Of a stretch of DNA of 21,908 nucleotides, positions 1-7,234 are shown one piece after another. This DNA is from UMGS172 sp045592985 (GTDB lineage: Bacteria > Bacillota > Clostridia > Oscillospirales > Acutalibacteraceae), in assembly GCA_045592985.1 (NCBI GenBank), contig JAZNVU010000013.1, forward strand, positions 1 through 21,908. The letters run 5' to 3'. Numbering within the stretch: position 1 is the stretch's first letter; every line of letters starts with the position of its first letter. The position numbers and the translations under genes are program-made. Under the pieces are notes generated by a model. The model did not search any database and was not told the DNA's origin. It was given only the letters and a program-made list of their open reading frames with translations.

Positions 1-1
1 G

Positions 2-937
2 CTCGCTCAGAACGGCGCTCTGGCTGATATTATTGCTTCCGGTGCAAGAATTCTCGAATGTGCATGCGGTCCCTGCATCGGTATGGGTCAGTCCCCCAAC
101 AGCGCAGGTGTTTCATTAAGAACTTTTAACAGAAACTTCGAAGGCAGAAGCGGTACAGCCGACGGCAAGGTTTACCTTGTAAGCCCCGAAACTGCAGCCG
201 CAGCAGCACTTACAGGTTATTTGACCGACCCGAGAACTCTTGACTGCGACCTTTCTGGTATTAAACTCCCTGAGAAGTTCCTTATTAACGACAACATGGT
301 TGATGCTCCCGCATCGGTAGAAGAAGCCGCAAATGTTGAGATACTTCGCGGTCCTAACATTAAACCCTTCCCAAAAACTGAGCCGTTGGAGGCAACCGTT
401 TCGGCTAATGCTGTGCTTAAAGTCAGCGACAACATTACCACCGACCATATCATGCCTGCAGGCGCCAAGATTCTTCCCTACCGTTCTAACATTCCTTACC
501 TTGCAAACTTCTGTTTCACCCGTTGTGATGAACAGTTCCCCGAAAACTGCAAGAAGTACGGAAAAGGCATCATCATAGGCGGTGAAAACTACGGTCAGGG
601 TTCGTCGCGTGAGCACGCTGCTCTCGTACCTCTTTATTTGGGCATTAAGGCTGTTGTTACCAAGTCGTTTGCCCGTATCCATGCCGCCAACCTTATTAAC
701 GCAGGTATTTTGCCACTAACCTTCAAAAATCCTGCTGATTACGATAAAATCAGTCAGTTTGATGACCTTGAACTTACCGATGTAAGAAGCCTTATTGAGA
801 AAAATGAAAACGTTGTTCTCAAAAACAAGACAACCGGTGAAACCTTTGAGGTAATCCCTCTGCTTTCCGGCCGTTCGAGAGATATTATCTTAGCAGGCGG
901 TCTCTTAAACTACACAAAATTGAATTCAGATAAGTGA
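2..937 (+). CDS. acn: Aconitate hydratase, C-terminal part (5' end outside window)
   Basis: The gene enters from the left edge; the reading frame is open from base 2, so the ATG at 83 is internal. About 311 C-terminal residues are visible. The CGPCIGMGQ motif near the window start supplies two of the three cysteines that hold the [4Fe-4S] cluster of aconitases; the third would lie before the window. The swivel domain follows, with GQGSSREHAAL and KSFARIHAANL, the substrate-binding elements of the family. Aconitase isomerises citrate to isocitrate in the cytoplasm. The next gene encodes isocitrate dehydrogenase, whose ribosome binding site overlaps this stop codon, so the two are almost certainly cotranscribed and form the oxidative citrate-to-2-oxoglutarate branch. 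The spacing and sequence suggest the short bacterial (Aquifex-type) aconitase group rather than the roughly 900-residue AcnA type, but the full length is not visible. Confidence 0.95.
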   Translation, partial: LAQNGALADIIASGARILECACGPCIGMGQSPNSAGVSLRTFNRNFEGRSGTADGKVYLVSPETAAAAALTGYLTDPRTLDCDLSGIKLPEKFLINDNMVDAPASVEEAANVEILRGPNIKPFPKTEPLEATVSANAVLKVSDNITTDHIMPAGAKILPYRSNIPYLANFCFTRCDEQFPENCKKYGKGIIIGGENYGQGSSREHAALVPLYLGIKAVVTKSFARIHAANLINAGILPLTFKNPADYDKISQFDDLELTDVRSLIEKNENVVLKNKTTGETFEVIPLLSGRSRDIILAGGLLNYTKLNSDK

Positions 938-947
938 GGTAGATAAA

Positions 948-2117
948 ATGAATGACGCAATGATTAAAGAATCAGTAGCAAAATTTGAAGAACTTTTGAA
1001 AGCACAGCAGGCAAGAGCCGAAAGAATCAAGGCTGACAAGGATTTTGTTGACTATGAAAAATTGGACAACCTTATAGTTGGTGTTTGCGGCGGTGACGGT
1101 ATCGGTCCCGTTATCACACACGAGGCTGAGCGAGTACTGCGTTTCCTTTTGGCAGACGATGTTAATGGTGGCAAAATCACCTTTAATGAAATTGATGGCC
1201 TTACCATCGAAAACCGTGCTGCACAGGGCAAGGCTATTCCTGATGACGTTTTGGCAGAACTTAAAAAATGCCACGTTATTCTTAAAGGCCCCACCACCAC
1301 TCCCAGAGCCGGTGACCCTTGGCCCAATATTGAGAGTGCCAACGTTGCAATGCGTAAAGAACTTGACCTTTTTGCCAACCTTCGTCCCGTTCGTGTTCCC
1401 GAGCAGGGCATTGACTGGACCTTCTTCCGCGAGAACACCGAAGGCGGTTATGCAGTAGGTTCTCAGGGTCTTAATGTTTCCGATGACCTCGCTATCGACT
1501 TTGTTGTTGCTACTACCGAAGGTTGCGAGAGAATTGCCCGTCTTGCTTACGAATATGCAAGAAAGAACAACAAAGAGCGCGTTTCTATCATTACAAAGGC
1601 TAATGTTATTAAAACTACCGACGGTAAATTCCTTAAAATCTGCCAGAACATCGGCAAGGAATATCCTGAAATCATCACCGACGACTGGTACATTGATATC
1701 ACAACTGCAAAACTCATTGACGAAAAGCGTCGCAGAGATTTTAAGGTGTTCGTTCTCCCCAACCTTTACGGTGATATCATCACCGACGAAGCCGCTGAGT
1801 TCCAGGGTGGCGTAGGTACTGCCGGAAGTGCCAACATTGGTAAGAAATACGCAATGTTTGAGGCTATTCACGGTTCGGCTCCCAGAATGGTTGCTGAAGG
1901 CAGAGACAAATTTGCTGACCCCTGTTCTATGCTCAGAGCCGCTGTTATGCTCCTTTCTCACATTGGTAAGCAAAAGGAAGCTGACTTACTTGAAAGAGCA
2001 CTTGACATCTGCATGTATGAGGAAAAGAAACTCACCATTACAGGTCGTGATACTGGTTGCACCTGCACCGAGTTCGGCGATTATGTAATGGATACCGTTA
2101 CAAAACTTGCAAAATAA
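948..2117 (+). CDS. icd: Isocitrate dehydrogenase (isocitrate/isopropylmalate dehydrogenase family)
   Basis: This 389-residue protein oxidatively decarboxylates isocitrate to 2-oxoglutarate. Residues S120, N122 and R126 in the SANVAMR segment match the isocitrate-binding Ser-x-Asn-x3-Arg element, including the serine phosphorylated in E. coli. RENTEGGYA (141-149) and NLYGDIITDEAAEF (252-265) are the family's metal and substrate segments. HGSAP (298-302) opens the nucleotide-binding loop, which continues R-M-V rather than the Lys-Tyr of classic NADP enzymes or the Asp-Ile of many NAD enzymes, so cofactor preference cannot be read off. Isopropylmalate or tartrate dehydrogenase is less likely because of the aconitase neighbour and the SxN element. 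The start has a GAGGT ribosome binding site overlapping the aconitase stop. rex follows after 28 bases. Confidence 0.93.
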   Translation: MNDAMIKESVAKFEELLKAQQARAERIKADKDFVDYEKLDNLIVGVCGGDGIGPVITHEAERVLRFLLADDVNGGKITFNEIDGLTIENRAAQGKAIPDDVLAELKKCHVILKGPTTTPRAGDPWPNIESANVAMRKELDLFANLRPVRVPEQGIDWTFFRENTEGGYAVGSQGLNVSDDLAIDFVVATTEGCERIARLAYEYARKNNKERVSIITKANVIKTTDGKFLKICQNIGKEYPEIITDDWYIDITTAKLIDEKRRRDFKVFVLPNLYGDIITDEAAEFQGGVGTAGSANIGKKYAMFEAIHGSAPRMVAEGRDKFADPCSMLRAAVMLLSHIGKQKEADLLERALDICMYEEKKLTITGRDTGCTCTEFGDYVMDTVTKLAK

Positions 2118-2145
2118 TTAGTATAATGAAAGGAGTCCTCGGATC

Positions 2146-2784
2146 ATGAATAAATCACGCAACGTCTCGAGCTCCGTTATTAAGCGTTTGCCAAGATATT
2201 ATCGCTTCTTAGGTGACCTTAAATCAAAAGGTATGAACCGCATTTCTTCTAAAGAATTATCGGAGAAAATGGGACTAACTGCAAGTCAGATAAGACAAGA
2301 CCTTAACTGTTTCGGTGAATTTGGTCAACAGGGTTACGGATATAATATCGAACTTCTGCAGAATGAGATTGGACGAATTCTTGGACTTACCGATATAAAA
2401 AAGGCTATACTTATCGGAGCCGGTCATATGGGCAGAGCGCTCGCTATGCATTTTGATATGACCACAAAAGGATTTTCGCTTATAGGGATTTTTGATAAAA
2501 AACTATCAGTCTGTGGGCAAACGATACAAAACCTGCCTGTTCACAATATGGATAGACTGGATGAATTCTGCAGGGAAAACAGACCCGATATTGCTATTCT
2601 TTGTATTCCAAAAAGTGAAGCATACAATGTTGCCGGACAACTTGTAAAACTAGGCGTAAAAGGCTTTTGGAATTTCACCCACTACGACCTATCGGTAGAT
2701 TTTCCGGGCACAGTAGTAGAAAACGTTCATTTGAGCGACAGCCTAATGACTCTTTGTTTTAACATAAGTCATGTAGACGAATAA
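2146..2784 (+). CDS. rex: Redox-sensing transcriptional repressor Rex
   Basis: Rex represses fermentation and respiration genes and leaves DNA when NADH binds, so it reads the NADH/NAD+ ratio. The 212-residue length is typical. The N-terminal winged helix (about 1-80) carries the recognition segment SQIRQDLNCFGEFGQQGYGYN (47-67). The Rossmann domain has G-A-G-H-M-G at 91-96 and the acidic residue D117 at the end of the second strand. The C-terminal VENVHLSDSL helix is the domain-swapped dimer element. An AAGGAG site at 2129-2135 fixes the ATG start. The gene lies 28 bases after icd and ahead of a clear terminator, so it is probably the last gene of the acn-icd-rex transcript. I found no convincing Rex operator inside the window. 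Confidence 0.95.
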   Translation: MNKSRNVSSSVIKRLPRYYRFLGDLKSKGMNRISSKELSEKMGLTASQIRQDLNCFGEFGQQGYGYNIELLQNEIGRILGLTDIKKAILIGAGHMGRALAMHFDMTTKGFSLIGIFDKKLSVCGQTIQNLPVHNMDRLDEFCRENRPDIAILCIPKSEAYNVAGQLVKLGVKGFWNFTHYDLSVDFPGTVVENVHLSDSLMTLCFNISHVDE

Positions 2785-2792
2785 TACTAATT

Positions 2793-2835
2793 AAAGCACA
2801 GCAGTTTATTTTAGTTAACTGTTGTGCTTTTATTT
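2793..2835 (+). terminator. Intrinsic terminator after rex
   Basis: Arms at 2793-2806 and 2817-2830 form a 14-bp stem with one G-U wobble and a ten-base loop, followed by a T-rich tract (CTTTTATTTT). It ends the aconitase-isocitrate dehydrogenase-rex transcript and separates it from yetF. Confidence 0.85.
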
Positions 2836-2872
2836 TGCCCAATTTTGGGTATATTACATACGGTGATTATTT

Positions 2873-3547
2873 TTGTTTATAACCGTTGCAAGAACAATAA
2901 TACTGTATTTTACCGTTATATTTTCCATAAGAATTATGGGCAAGCGACAAATCGGCGACCTGCAACCGGGTGAACTTGTTATAACAATTCTCATTTCTGA
3001 AATAGCCGCAATACCCATTCAAGACCCTAACCAACCCGTACTAAATGGCGTTGTTGCGGTTTTTTCACTCGTTTTTTTGGAAATCCTAATATCGATCATC
3101 GCAATGAAATATTCACATCTAAGAAGATTTTTTTATGGCACCTCTGCAATTATCATCAAAGATGGCATTATAGACCAAAAGAAATTAAAAAGTCTTAGAA
3201 TAACGGGGCCAGACCTTTTAGAAGTGCTTAGAAACCGTGATATTTTTGACATTAACAGCATTGCTTACGCCATTTTTGAAACCAACGGACAATTGAGTGT
3301 GCTTTTAAAACCCGAATATAAGAATGCAACCTCGGGTGATGTCTTAGGTCTGGAACAATCCCCCGACAAACCTTATCTTGTTATAAGCGACGGTAAATTC
3401 TTAAAGGATGAAATGAAGTACTGCAAAGTTAAAAAGTCAAAAATTCATTCGGTTTTAAAAAGAGAAAATACCGACATTAAGGATGTATTTTTAATGACAT
3501 GCAACGATAATTTCGACTATTTCATAATAAAGAAAGAAGAAAAATGA
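2873..3547 (+). CDS. yetF: YetF/DUF421 family membrane protein
   Basis: This 224-residue protein has three N-terminal hydrophobic segments (about 2-20, 32-48 and 56-77) followed by a soluble C-terminal domain. The signatures RIMGKRQIGDLQPGELV and the following ISEIAAIPIQD are diagnostic of the DUF421/YetF family. The C-terminal part (DGIIDQKKLKSLRITGPDLLEVLR) is the conserved cytoplasmic domain. The family has sporulation-linked members in Bacillus (such as YdfR and YrbG), but its molecular function is not settled. The start is taken as TTG at 2873, because a stop codon lies three codons upstream and the MFITVART beginning matches the usual family N terminus; the ribosome binding site (GGTG) is weak. 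A four-base ATGA overlap couples it to the DUF4363 gene, a recurrent pairing in Clostridia. Confidence 0.88.
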   Translation: MFITVARTIILYFTVIFSIRIMGKRQIGDLQPGELVITILISEIAAIPIQDPNQPVLNGVVAVFSLVFLEILISIIAMKYSHLRRFFYGTSAIIIKDGIIDQKKLKSLRITGPDLLEVLRNRDIFDINSIAYAIFETNGQLSVLLKPEYKNATSGDVLGLEQSPDKPYLVISDGKFLKDEMKYCKVKKSKIHSVLKRENTDIKDVFLMTCNDNFDYFIIKKEEK

Positions 3548-3918
3548 AAAGACTTATAACAGCATCAATTATGTTTATGTTAGTTTTGCTGTTGTGCTTG
3601 TTTGAGAGCAATTACATCAGCAAAATAATCACAAATACAAAAAACACCGTTCAAGCCCTCGAAAACGATTGCCTGAACGGTATTGAATTAAGTAACGAAA
3701 GAATCGAACGATTTTCAAACGAGTGGCAACAGAAAAATGACATTATCGCCCTGTTTATCAGCCGTGATAATTTGAGTGAAGTAACTGATAAGATTGCTTT
3801 GCTTAAAGCAACGTACGACAATTCACCTGACAATTTCCCTATTCTCACACGTGAAATAATTTTAATGTTAGAAAATATTGAAAAAACCGAAAAAATCAAC
3901 ACATTCGGAATTTTATGA
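3544..3918 (+). CDS. DUF4363 family small membrane-anchored protein
   Basis: This 124-residue protein has one N-terminal hydrophobic segment (about 5-22) and then a soluble, mostly helical part carrying an N-x-W-Q-Q-K-N stretch. DUF4363 genes commonly follow DUF421 genes in Clostridia, and here the start codon overlaps the yetF stop (ATGA). I infer that the two products act together at the membrane; no enzymatic motif is visible. The stop codon lies inside the last codons of the oppositely oriented spo0A, leaving no room for a terminator between them. Confidence 0.75.
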   Translation: MKRLITASIMFMLVLLLCLFESNYISKIITNTKNTVQALENDCLNGIELSNERIERFSNEWQQKNDIIALFISRDNLSEVTDKIALLKATYDNSPDNFPILTREIILMLENIEKTEKINTFGIL

Positions 3919-4692
3919 TGCAAGCCTTAACCTTAATCTGAGTTTGTCGCTTATCATAGCAATAAACTCTGAGTTAGTCGGTTTTCCACGGCTGGTATGG
4001 ATGGTATATCCAAAATATGAGTTAAGTACGTCAACATCACCACGGTCCCAAGCAACCTCGATTGCGTGGCGAATAGCACGCTCTACCCTTGAAGATGTGG
4101 TGGCATATTTTTTAGCAACCGTAGGATATAGTATTTTTGTTACTGAATTAATTAATTCAGAATCACGTATAGACATTATAATCGCATCACGCAGATAATG
4201 ATAACCCTTTATATGTGCAGGTACACCGATTTGATGTATAATCTCGGTCACCATAAGTTCAAGGTCAGAATCGGTAACAGGTGCATTATTGCTTAACACT
4301 ACATCATTTTTCTTAAGTCTGCCGCATATTTGAAGTATTCTTTCTGCAAGAATGGAAAAGTCAAACGGTTTTATAAAAAAGTATGCCGCACCTGCCGACA
4401 TAGCCTCTGACTCTAATTTTGGGCTGCTGAAACCCGACATAACAAAATACTGCGGCTGTACCACCAATTCATTTGAACTTAAAGCACTAAGAACCCCTAT
4501 TGCGTCGACATTAGGCATAAACATATCCGACAATATAACATCGGGTTTTACACTGAGTGCGTAATCAAGCAGAATTTTGCCATCTTTTGGGCAAAGCACC
4601 GACTCCATGCCGTAAGAATTAATCACATTAGCGCAGTTTTGACCGAATTCTGTGCTGTCATCAGCAATCAGCACCTTTAATTTTTTATCCAT
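3913..4692 (-). CDS. spo0A: Sporulation master regulator Spo0A
   Basis: Spo0A is the response regulator whose phosphorylation triggers entry into sporulation. The 259-residue product has a receiver domain (about 4-125) with the acidic pocket D11-D12, phosphoacceptor D56 (LSDMFMP), S86 and K108 (IKPF), then a linker and the Spo0A-specific DNA-binding domain (about 148-259). That domain carries the near-invariant SSRVERAIRHAIEVAW helix and the ending KPTNSEFIAMISDKLRL. The ATG at 4692 is chosen because GGAGG stands seven bases upstream and the protein then begins MDKKLKVLIADD; an upstream in-frame ATG at 4731 would add 13 residues and lies at or before the expected transcription start. A sigma-A-type promoter precedes it. 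spoIVB, the usual neighbour of spo0A in Bacillus and many Clostridia, is absent. Confidence 0.97.
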   Translation of the reverse strand: MDKKLKVLIADDSTEFGQNCANVINSYGMESVLCPKDGKILLDYALSVKPDVILSDMFMPNVDAIGVLSALSSNELVVQPQYFVMSGFSSPKLESEAMSAGAAYFFIKPFDFSILAERILQICGRLKKNDVVLSNNAPVTDSDLELMVTEIIHQIGVPAHIKGYHYLRDAIIMSIRDSELINSVTKILYPTVAKKYATTSSRVERAIRHAIEVAWDRGDVDVLNSYFGYTIHTSRGKPTNSEFIAMISDKLRLRLRLAS

Positions 4693-4721
4693 TTTATAAC
4701 CTCCAATTGTTAATTTTCCAT

Positions 4722-4750
4722 ATTTTACCATATGTCTTTGACAATTTCAA
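4722..4750 (-). promoter_or_regulatory. Sigma-A-type promoter of spo0A
   Basis: Read on the minus strand, TTGAAA (4750-4745) and TAAAAT (4727-4722) are separated by 17 bases, matching five of six positions in each consensus hexamer. Transcription would start about 20 to 25 bases before the ATG at 4692, leaving the GGAGG site inside the leader. Confidence 0.6.
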
Positions 4751-4790
4751 GAGAAAAACGTTATTTTTTGTTATTCTTAATCACATTTCG

Positions 4791-4797
4791 TTCGACA
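4791..4797 (-). promoter_or_regulatory. Candidate 0A box upstream of spo0A
   Basis: The minus strand reads TGTCGAA, an exact match to the TGNCGAA core bound by phosphorylated Spo0A. It lies about 41 bases upstream of the -35 element. Placement ahead of spo0A itself fits the autoregulation known in Bacillus, but a seven-base match can arise by chance. Confidence 0.4.
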
Positions 4798-4845
4798 TAT
4801 AATTACATTTTTTTCTTTCCACTTTTTATCACAAAATATAAAAAT

Positions 4846-4882
4846 CGGCAAAATTCTTTGGTTTTTGCCAAGAACTTTGCCG
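4846..4882. repeat. Long imperfect inverted repeat in the spo0A/araC gap
   Basis: Arms at 4846-4861 and 4868-4882 pair over about 15 positions with one mismatch and one bulged base, enclosing a six-base loop (TTTTTG). A shorter inverted repeat, CCGATA (4930-4935) and TATCGG (4960-4965), stands just before the AraC-family start codon. Neither has a terminator-like T tract that would serve a flanking gene, so operator sites are more likely than terminators. The 277-base gap 4693-4969 contains no credible gene. Confidence 0.55.
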
Positions 4883-4969
4883 AAATTTACAGAAATTTTT
4901 ACTATTTTATTGTTAAATCATTTGGAAAACCGATAAAAATATTTTTTATTATCAATCAATATCGGTAAC

Positions 4970-5767
4970 ATGCATACTTTTATTACCAATTCTTCGCATG
5001 GCAGCAACGACTTGTTACCAATACGTTTTTCAACAGTTGGACGTGACCATAATCAGGAAAAAATAGTAAGTGTTCAAGGATTTGATAAATACCACATTTT
5101 GCTTGTGCAAAGTGGAACCGGTGTTGTATGTTGCAACGGTGAGCAACACAATTTAGGTGTTGGTTCAATTTTTATAAACACTCCTTCTACGCCCATCGAA
5201 TATTCAAGCACCGACAATCTCGTAACCGCTTTTATTTCTGCAAGCGGTTCTGCTGTTGAATCTTTGTGTAAATATTTTGATATTAACTACTTTGCCTACC
5301 GTTCTGATATCAACACCGATAAATATCTAAAGGCAATTGACAGCATTATCGATGAATACCGCACACGAAGAAAACAAAGTGTACTATCAAAACTCACCTA
5401 CTCACTGTTTATGGATGTTTTAGAATCGGTTAGTTTCAAAAAAGCAAACCATATTGACAACATATCAATTTATATAGAAAAAAATTTTCAAAACAAACTC
5501 ACTCTTGAACAAATATCTCAGCATTTCGGTATATCAGTTTCTAAACTGTGTCATGATTTCAAATTATCACAAGGTTGCACAGTATTCGATTATATACTGG
5601 AGCTGAGGTTAAACTACGCTCAAAGTTTAATATCAACCTTTTCAAATATAATGATTAAAGATGTTGCAACCCAAAGCGGATTTGAAGACTTTAGTTACTT
5701 TTGTAAAGCTTTCAAAACTAAATACAAAATGACGCCTGTTAATTACCGTAAAACGGTTCACGGATAA
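4970..5767 (+). CDS. AraC-family transcriptional regulator
   Basis: This 265-residue protein has an N-terminal cupin-like sensing region (about 35-90; VQSGTGVVCCNGEQHNLGVGSIF resembles the AraC_binding beta roll) and a C-terminal pair of helix-turn-helix motifs. The first is LTLEQISQHFGISVSKLCHDF (about 177-197). The second carries the family signature DVATQSGFEDFSYFCKAFK followed by K-M-T-P-x-x-Y-R (about 221-250). The ligand is unknown; many such regulators in gut Clostridia control sugar utilisation, but no transporter or glycosidase gene is adjacent. The ATG at 4970 has no good ribosome binding site and no alternative start lies nearby. It diverges from spo0A and ends before a bidirectional terminator. 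Confidence 0.85.
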   Translation: MHTFITNSSHGSNDLLPIRFSTVGRDHNQEKIVSVQGFDKYHILLVQSGTGVVCCNGEQHNLGVGSIFINTPSTPIEYSSTDNLVTAFISASGSAVESLCKYFDINYFAYRSDINTDKYLKAIDSIIDEYRTRRKQSVLSKLTYSLFMDVLESVSFKKANHIDNISIYIEKNFQNKLTLEQISQHFGISVSKLCHDFKLSQGCTVFDYILELRLNYAQSLISTFSNIMIKDVATQSGFEDFSYFCKAFKTKYKMTPVNYRKTVHG

Positions 5768-5768
5768 G

Positions 5769-5812
5769 AAAAACACACTGTGAAGATAAAATTCTACACA
5801 GTGTGTTTTTTA
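5769..5812. terminator. Bidirectional terminator between the AraC-family gene and rsmF
   Basis: A 14-bp perfect stem pairs 5769-5782 with 5797-5810. The plus strand continues in a T tract, and the minus strand also ends in TTTTTCTT. It can stop both the AraC-family transcript and the converging methyltransferase transcript, whose stop codon lies at 5813-5815. Confidence 0.88.
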
Positions 5813-7171
5813 TTAATTCAGTATCCTGAGACCTTTGGGGTAATGATTTTTAAGCCTTCCGTCGGAGGCTTTGCCGAATCCAAGAGGAACACCTTCTACC
5901 ATTACCTGAACATAACCTTTAAGTGAAACATCACAGGATATTTCTTCTCCATGAAGGAATTTTTTAACCAACACATCATCGATACTTAGCAAAATTGTTC
6001 TTTTTGCAGTCAAAAAAGGTGTATTGAAAAGTGCGTGCTCGGGTATAAATCTACCGTTTTTCTCAACACCTGCAAATATACCTTTTCTTACCGCTTTGAT
6101 TGATATTATCTCTTCAAACTGAGGTATTATGTAAACCTTTCCGTTCTCAATCAACACATTTTTAGGAACATCATCACAAAAATTTTCAACAAAAAAGTTT
6201 TTAAAACAATCGTATGTGGTGCCTTTAGTTCTTAAATCAAGATTGATGGCTTTAGGTGTTTGTTCTTCCCCATCACGTTGCATAACCGCCACAAAATGCC
6301 CTTCGCCACCGTCAAAATTAAATATTCTTCTTGCATATTCAAGGTTTTCGGTGTTTGGAGCAAACCGTGCGATGGCGGGTCTGCCAAATTCTTTTTCAGG
6401 TTTTACTAATCTAAAATCCCGGTTTTCTTCTAAAAATTTTGCAACCGTCATTTCGTTTTCTTCAGGTGAATAAGTACACGTACTATACACAAGTTTACCA
6501 CCGCTTGCAACATTTTTTGACGCACTGTTTAATATTTTTAACTGACGCTCTGCACAGGTCTTAACGTTTGCAACGCTCCAATCCTGCACTGCTGAAAGTT
6601 CTTTTCTGAACATGCCCTCACCCGAGCAAGGTGCATCAACAATGACACGGTTGAAAAAACCCTCGAACTTAGGGCAAATTTCATCGGGATGAGCAGACGT
6701 CACAACGGCATTGGGAATACCCATTCTTTCTATGTTAGATACAAGCGGTTGTACCCTTGAAGATACAAATTCGTTTGATACAATAACACCTTTACCGCAA
6801 AGTTTTGCCGCCGCCTGAGTAGTTTTGCCACCGGGAGAAGCGCACAAATCGAGCACTCTGTCTCCTTCTCTTATACCGATAGCCTCAACCACGCTTGATG
6901 CCGATGGTTCTTGAATATAATATGCTCCTGCGTGGTGCAATGGATGGTTGCCGGGCTTTTGAAATTCCTGCGGCAAATAATAAGAATCATCACAAAAGTC
7001 AGTAGGAATTTTTAAAAATTCAAAAATTTCCATTAATTTTTCGGCATCACTTTTAAGCGTATTAATGCGCAAAGCACGATATGGCGAATGTTCGTATTCA
7101 GTTAGGAAACGATTAAAATCTTCCTTTAAAACATCCTTCATTCTATTTTCAAATTCGACGGGTAATTGCAT
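5813..7171 (-). CDS. rsmF: RsmF-type rRNA (cytosine-C5)-methyltransferase, NOL1/NOP2/Sun family
   Basis: This 452-residue S-adenosylmethionine-dependent enzyme makes 5-methylcytosine in RNA, in this family usually 16S rRNA. Visible motifs are ASPGGKT (111-117, cofactor loop), DAPCSGEGMFRK with C182 (motif IV) and STCTYSPEENE with catalytic C232 (motif VI). The C-terminal third (about 300-452), ending VPLGFGKASDGRLKNHYPKGLR, matches the RsmF-specific extension with its ferredoxin-like and PUA-like parts; other Sun-family enzymes lack it. The ATG at 7171 has AGGAG upstream (AGGAGTATCAC). Extending the frame to an ATG at 7366 would add about 65 Val/Ile-rich residues that are only the complement of the Asn-rich gene on the other strand. 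The exact target cytosine cannot be told from sequence. Confidence 0.92.
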   Translation of the reverse strand: MQLPVEFENRMKDVLKEDFNRFLTEYEHSPYRALRINTLKSDAEKLMEIFEFLKIPTDFCDDSYYLPQEFQKPGNHPLHHAGAYYIQEPSASSVVEAIGIREGDRVLDLCASPGGKTTQAAAKLCGKGVIVSNEFVSSRVQPLVSNIERMGIPNAVVTSAHPDEICPKFEGFFNRVIVDAPCSGEGMFRKELSAVQDWSVANVKTCAERQLKILNSASKNVASGGKLVYSTCTYSPEENEMTVAKFLEENRDFRLVKPEKEFGRPAIARFAPNTENLEYARRIFNFDGGEGHFVAVMQRDGEEQTPKAINLDLRTKGTTYDCFKNFFVENFCDDVPKNVLIENGKVYIIPQFEEIISIKAVRKGIFAGVEKNGRFIPEHALFNTPFLTAKRTILLSIDDVLVKKFLHGEEISCDVSLKGYVQVMVEGVPLGFGKASDGRLKNHYPKGLRILN

Positions 7172-7182
7172 GTGATACTCCT

Positions 7183-7211
7183 GAATATTTTTATAAAAAA
7201 TGTTGATACTA
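7183..7211 (+). promoter_or_regulatory. Sigma-G-like forespore promoter for the Asn-rich gene
   Basis: GAATA (7183-7187) matches the -35 consensus of Bacillus sigma-G promoters (G-[AC]-A-T-[AG]). After 17 bases, GATACTA (7205-7211) matches the -10 consensus CATnnTA except for the first base. A start about seven bases later leaves the GAGGGGTG ribosome binding site in a short leader. No good sigma-A alternative is seen. The match is suggestive only. Confidence 0.4.
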
Positions 7212-7234
7212 ATTTTGAAAGAGGGGTGAAAACC

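Noticed and set aside
972..1973. Long antisense reading frame opposite isocitrate dehydrogenase
   Set aside because: The sense strand encodes a fully conserved enzyme; the antisense product has no recognisable domain and results from codon bias.
2098..2127. TTACAA-18-TATAAT as a dedicated rex promoter
   Set aside because: Transcription would begin inside the AAGGAG site, leaving rex without a usable ribosome binding site; the hexamers are probably chance in AT-rich DNA.
2838..2849. CCCAATTTTGGG palindrome upstream of yetF as an operator
   Set aside because: It is short, lies in the AT-rich gap after the rex terminator, and is not associated with a convincing promoter.
4732..4968. Reading frame of 78 codons between spo0A and the AraC-family gene
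   Set aside because: It is extremely Phe/Tyr/Lys-rich, typical of translated AT-rich spacer, has no ribosome binding site, and overlaps the spo0A promoter and the inverted repeats.
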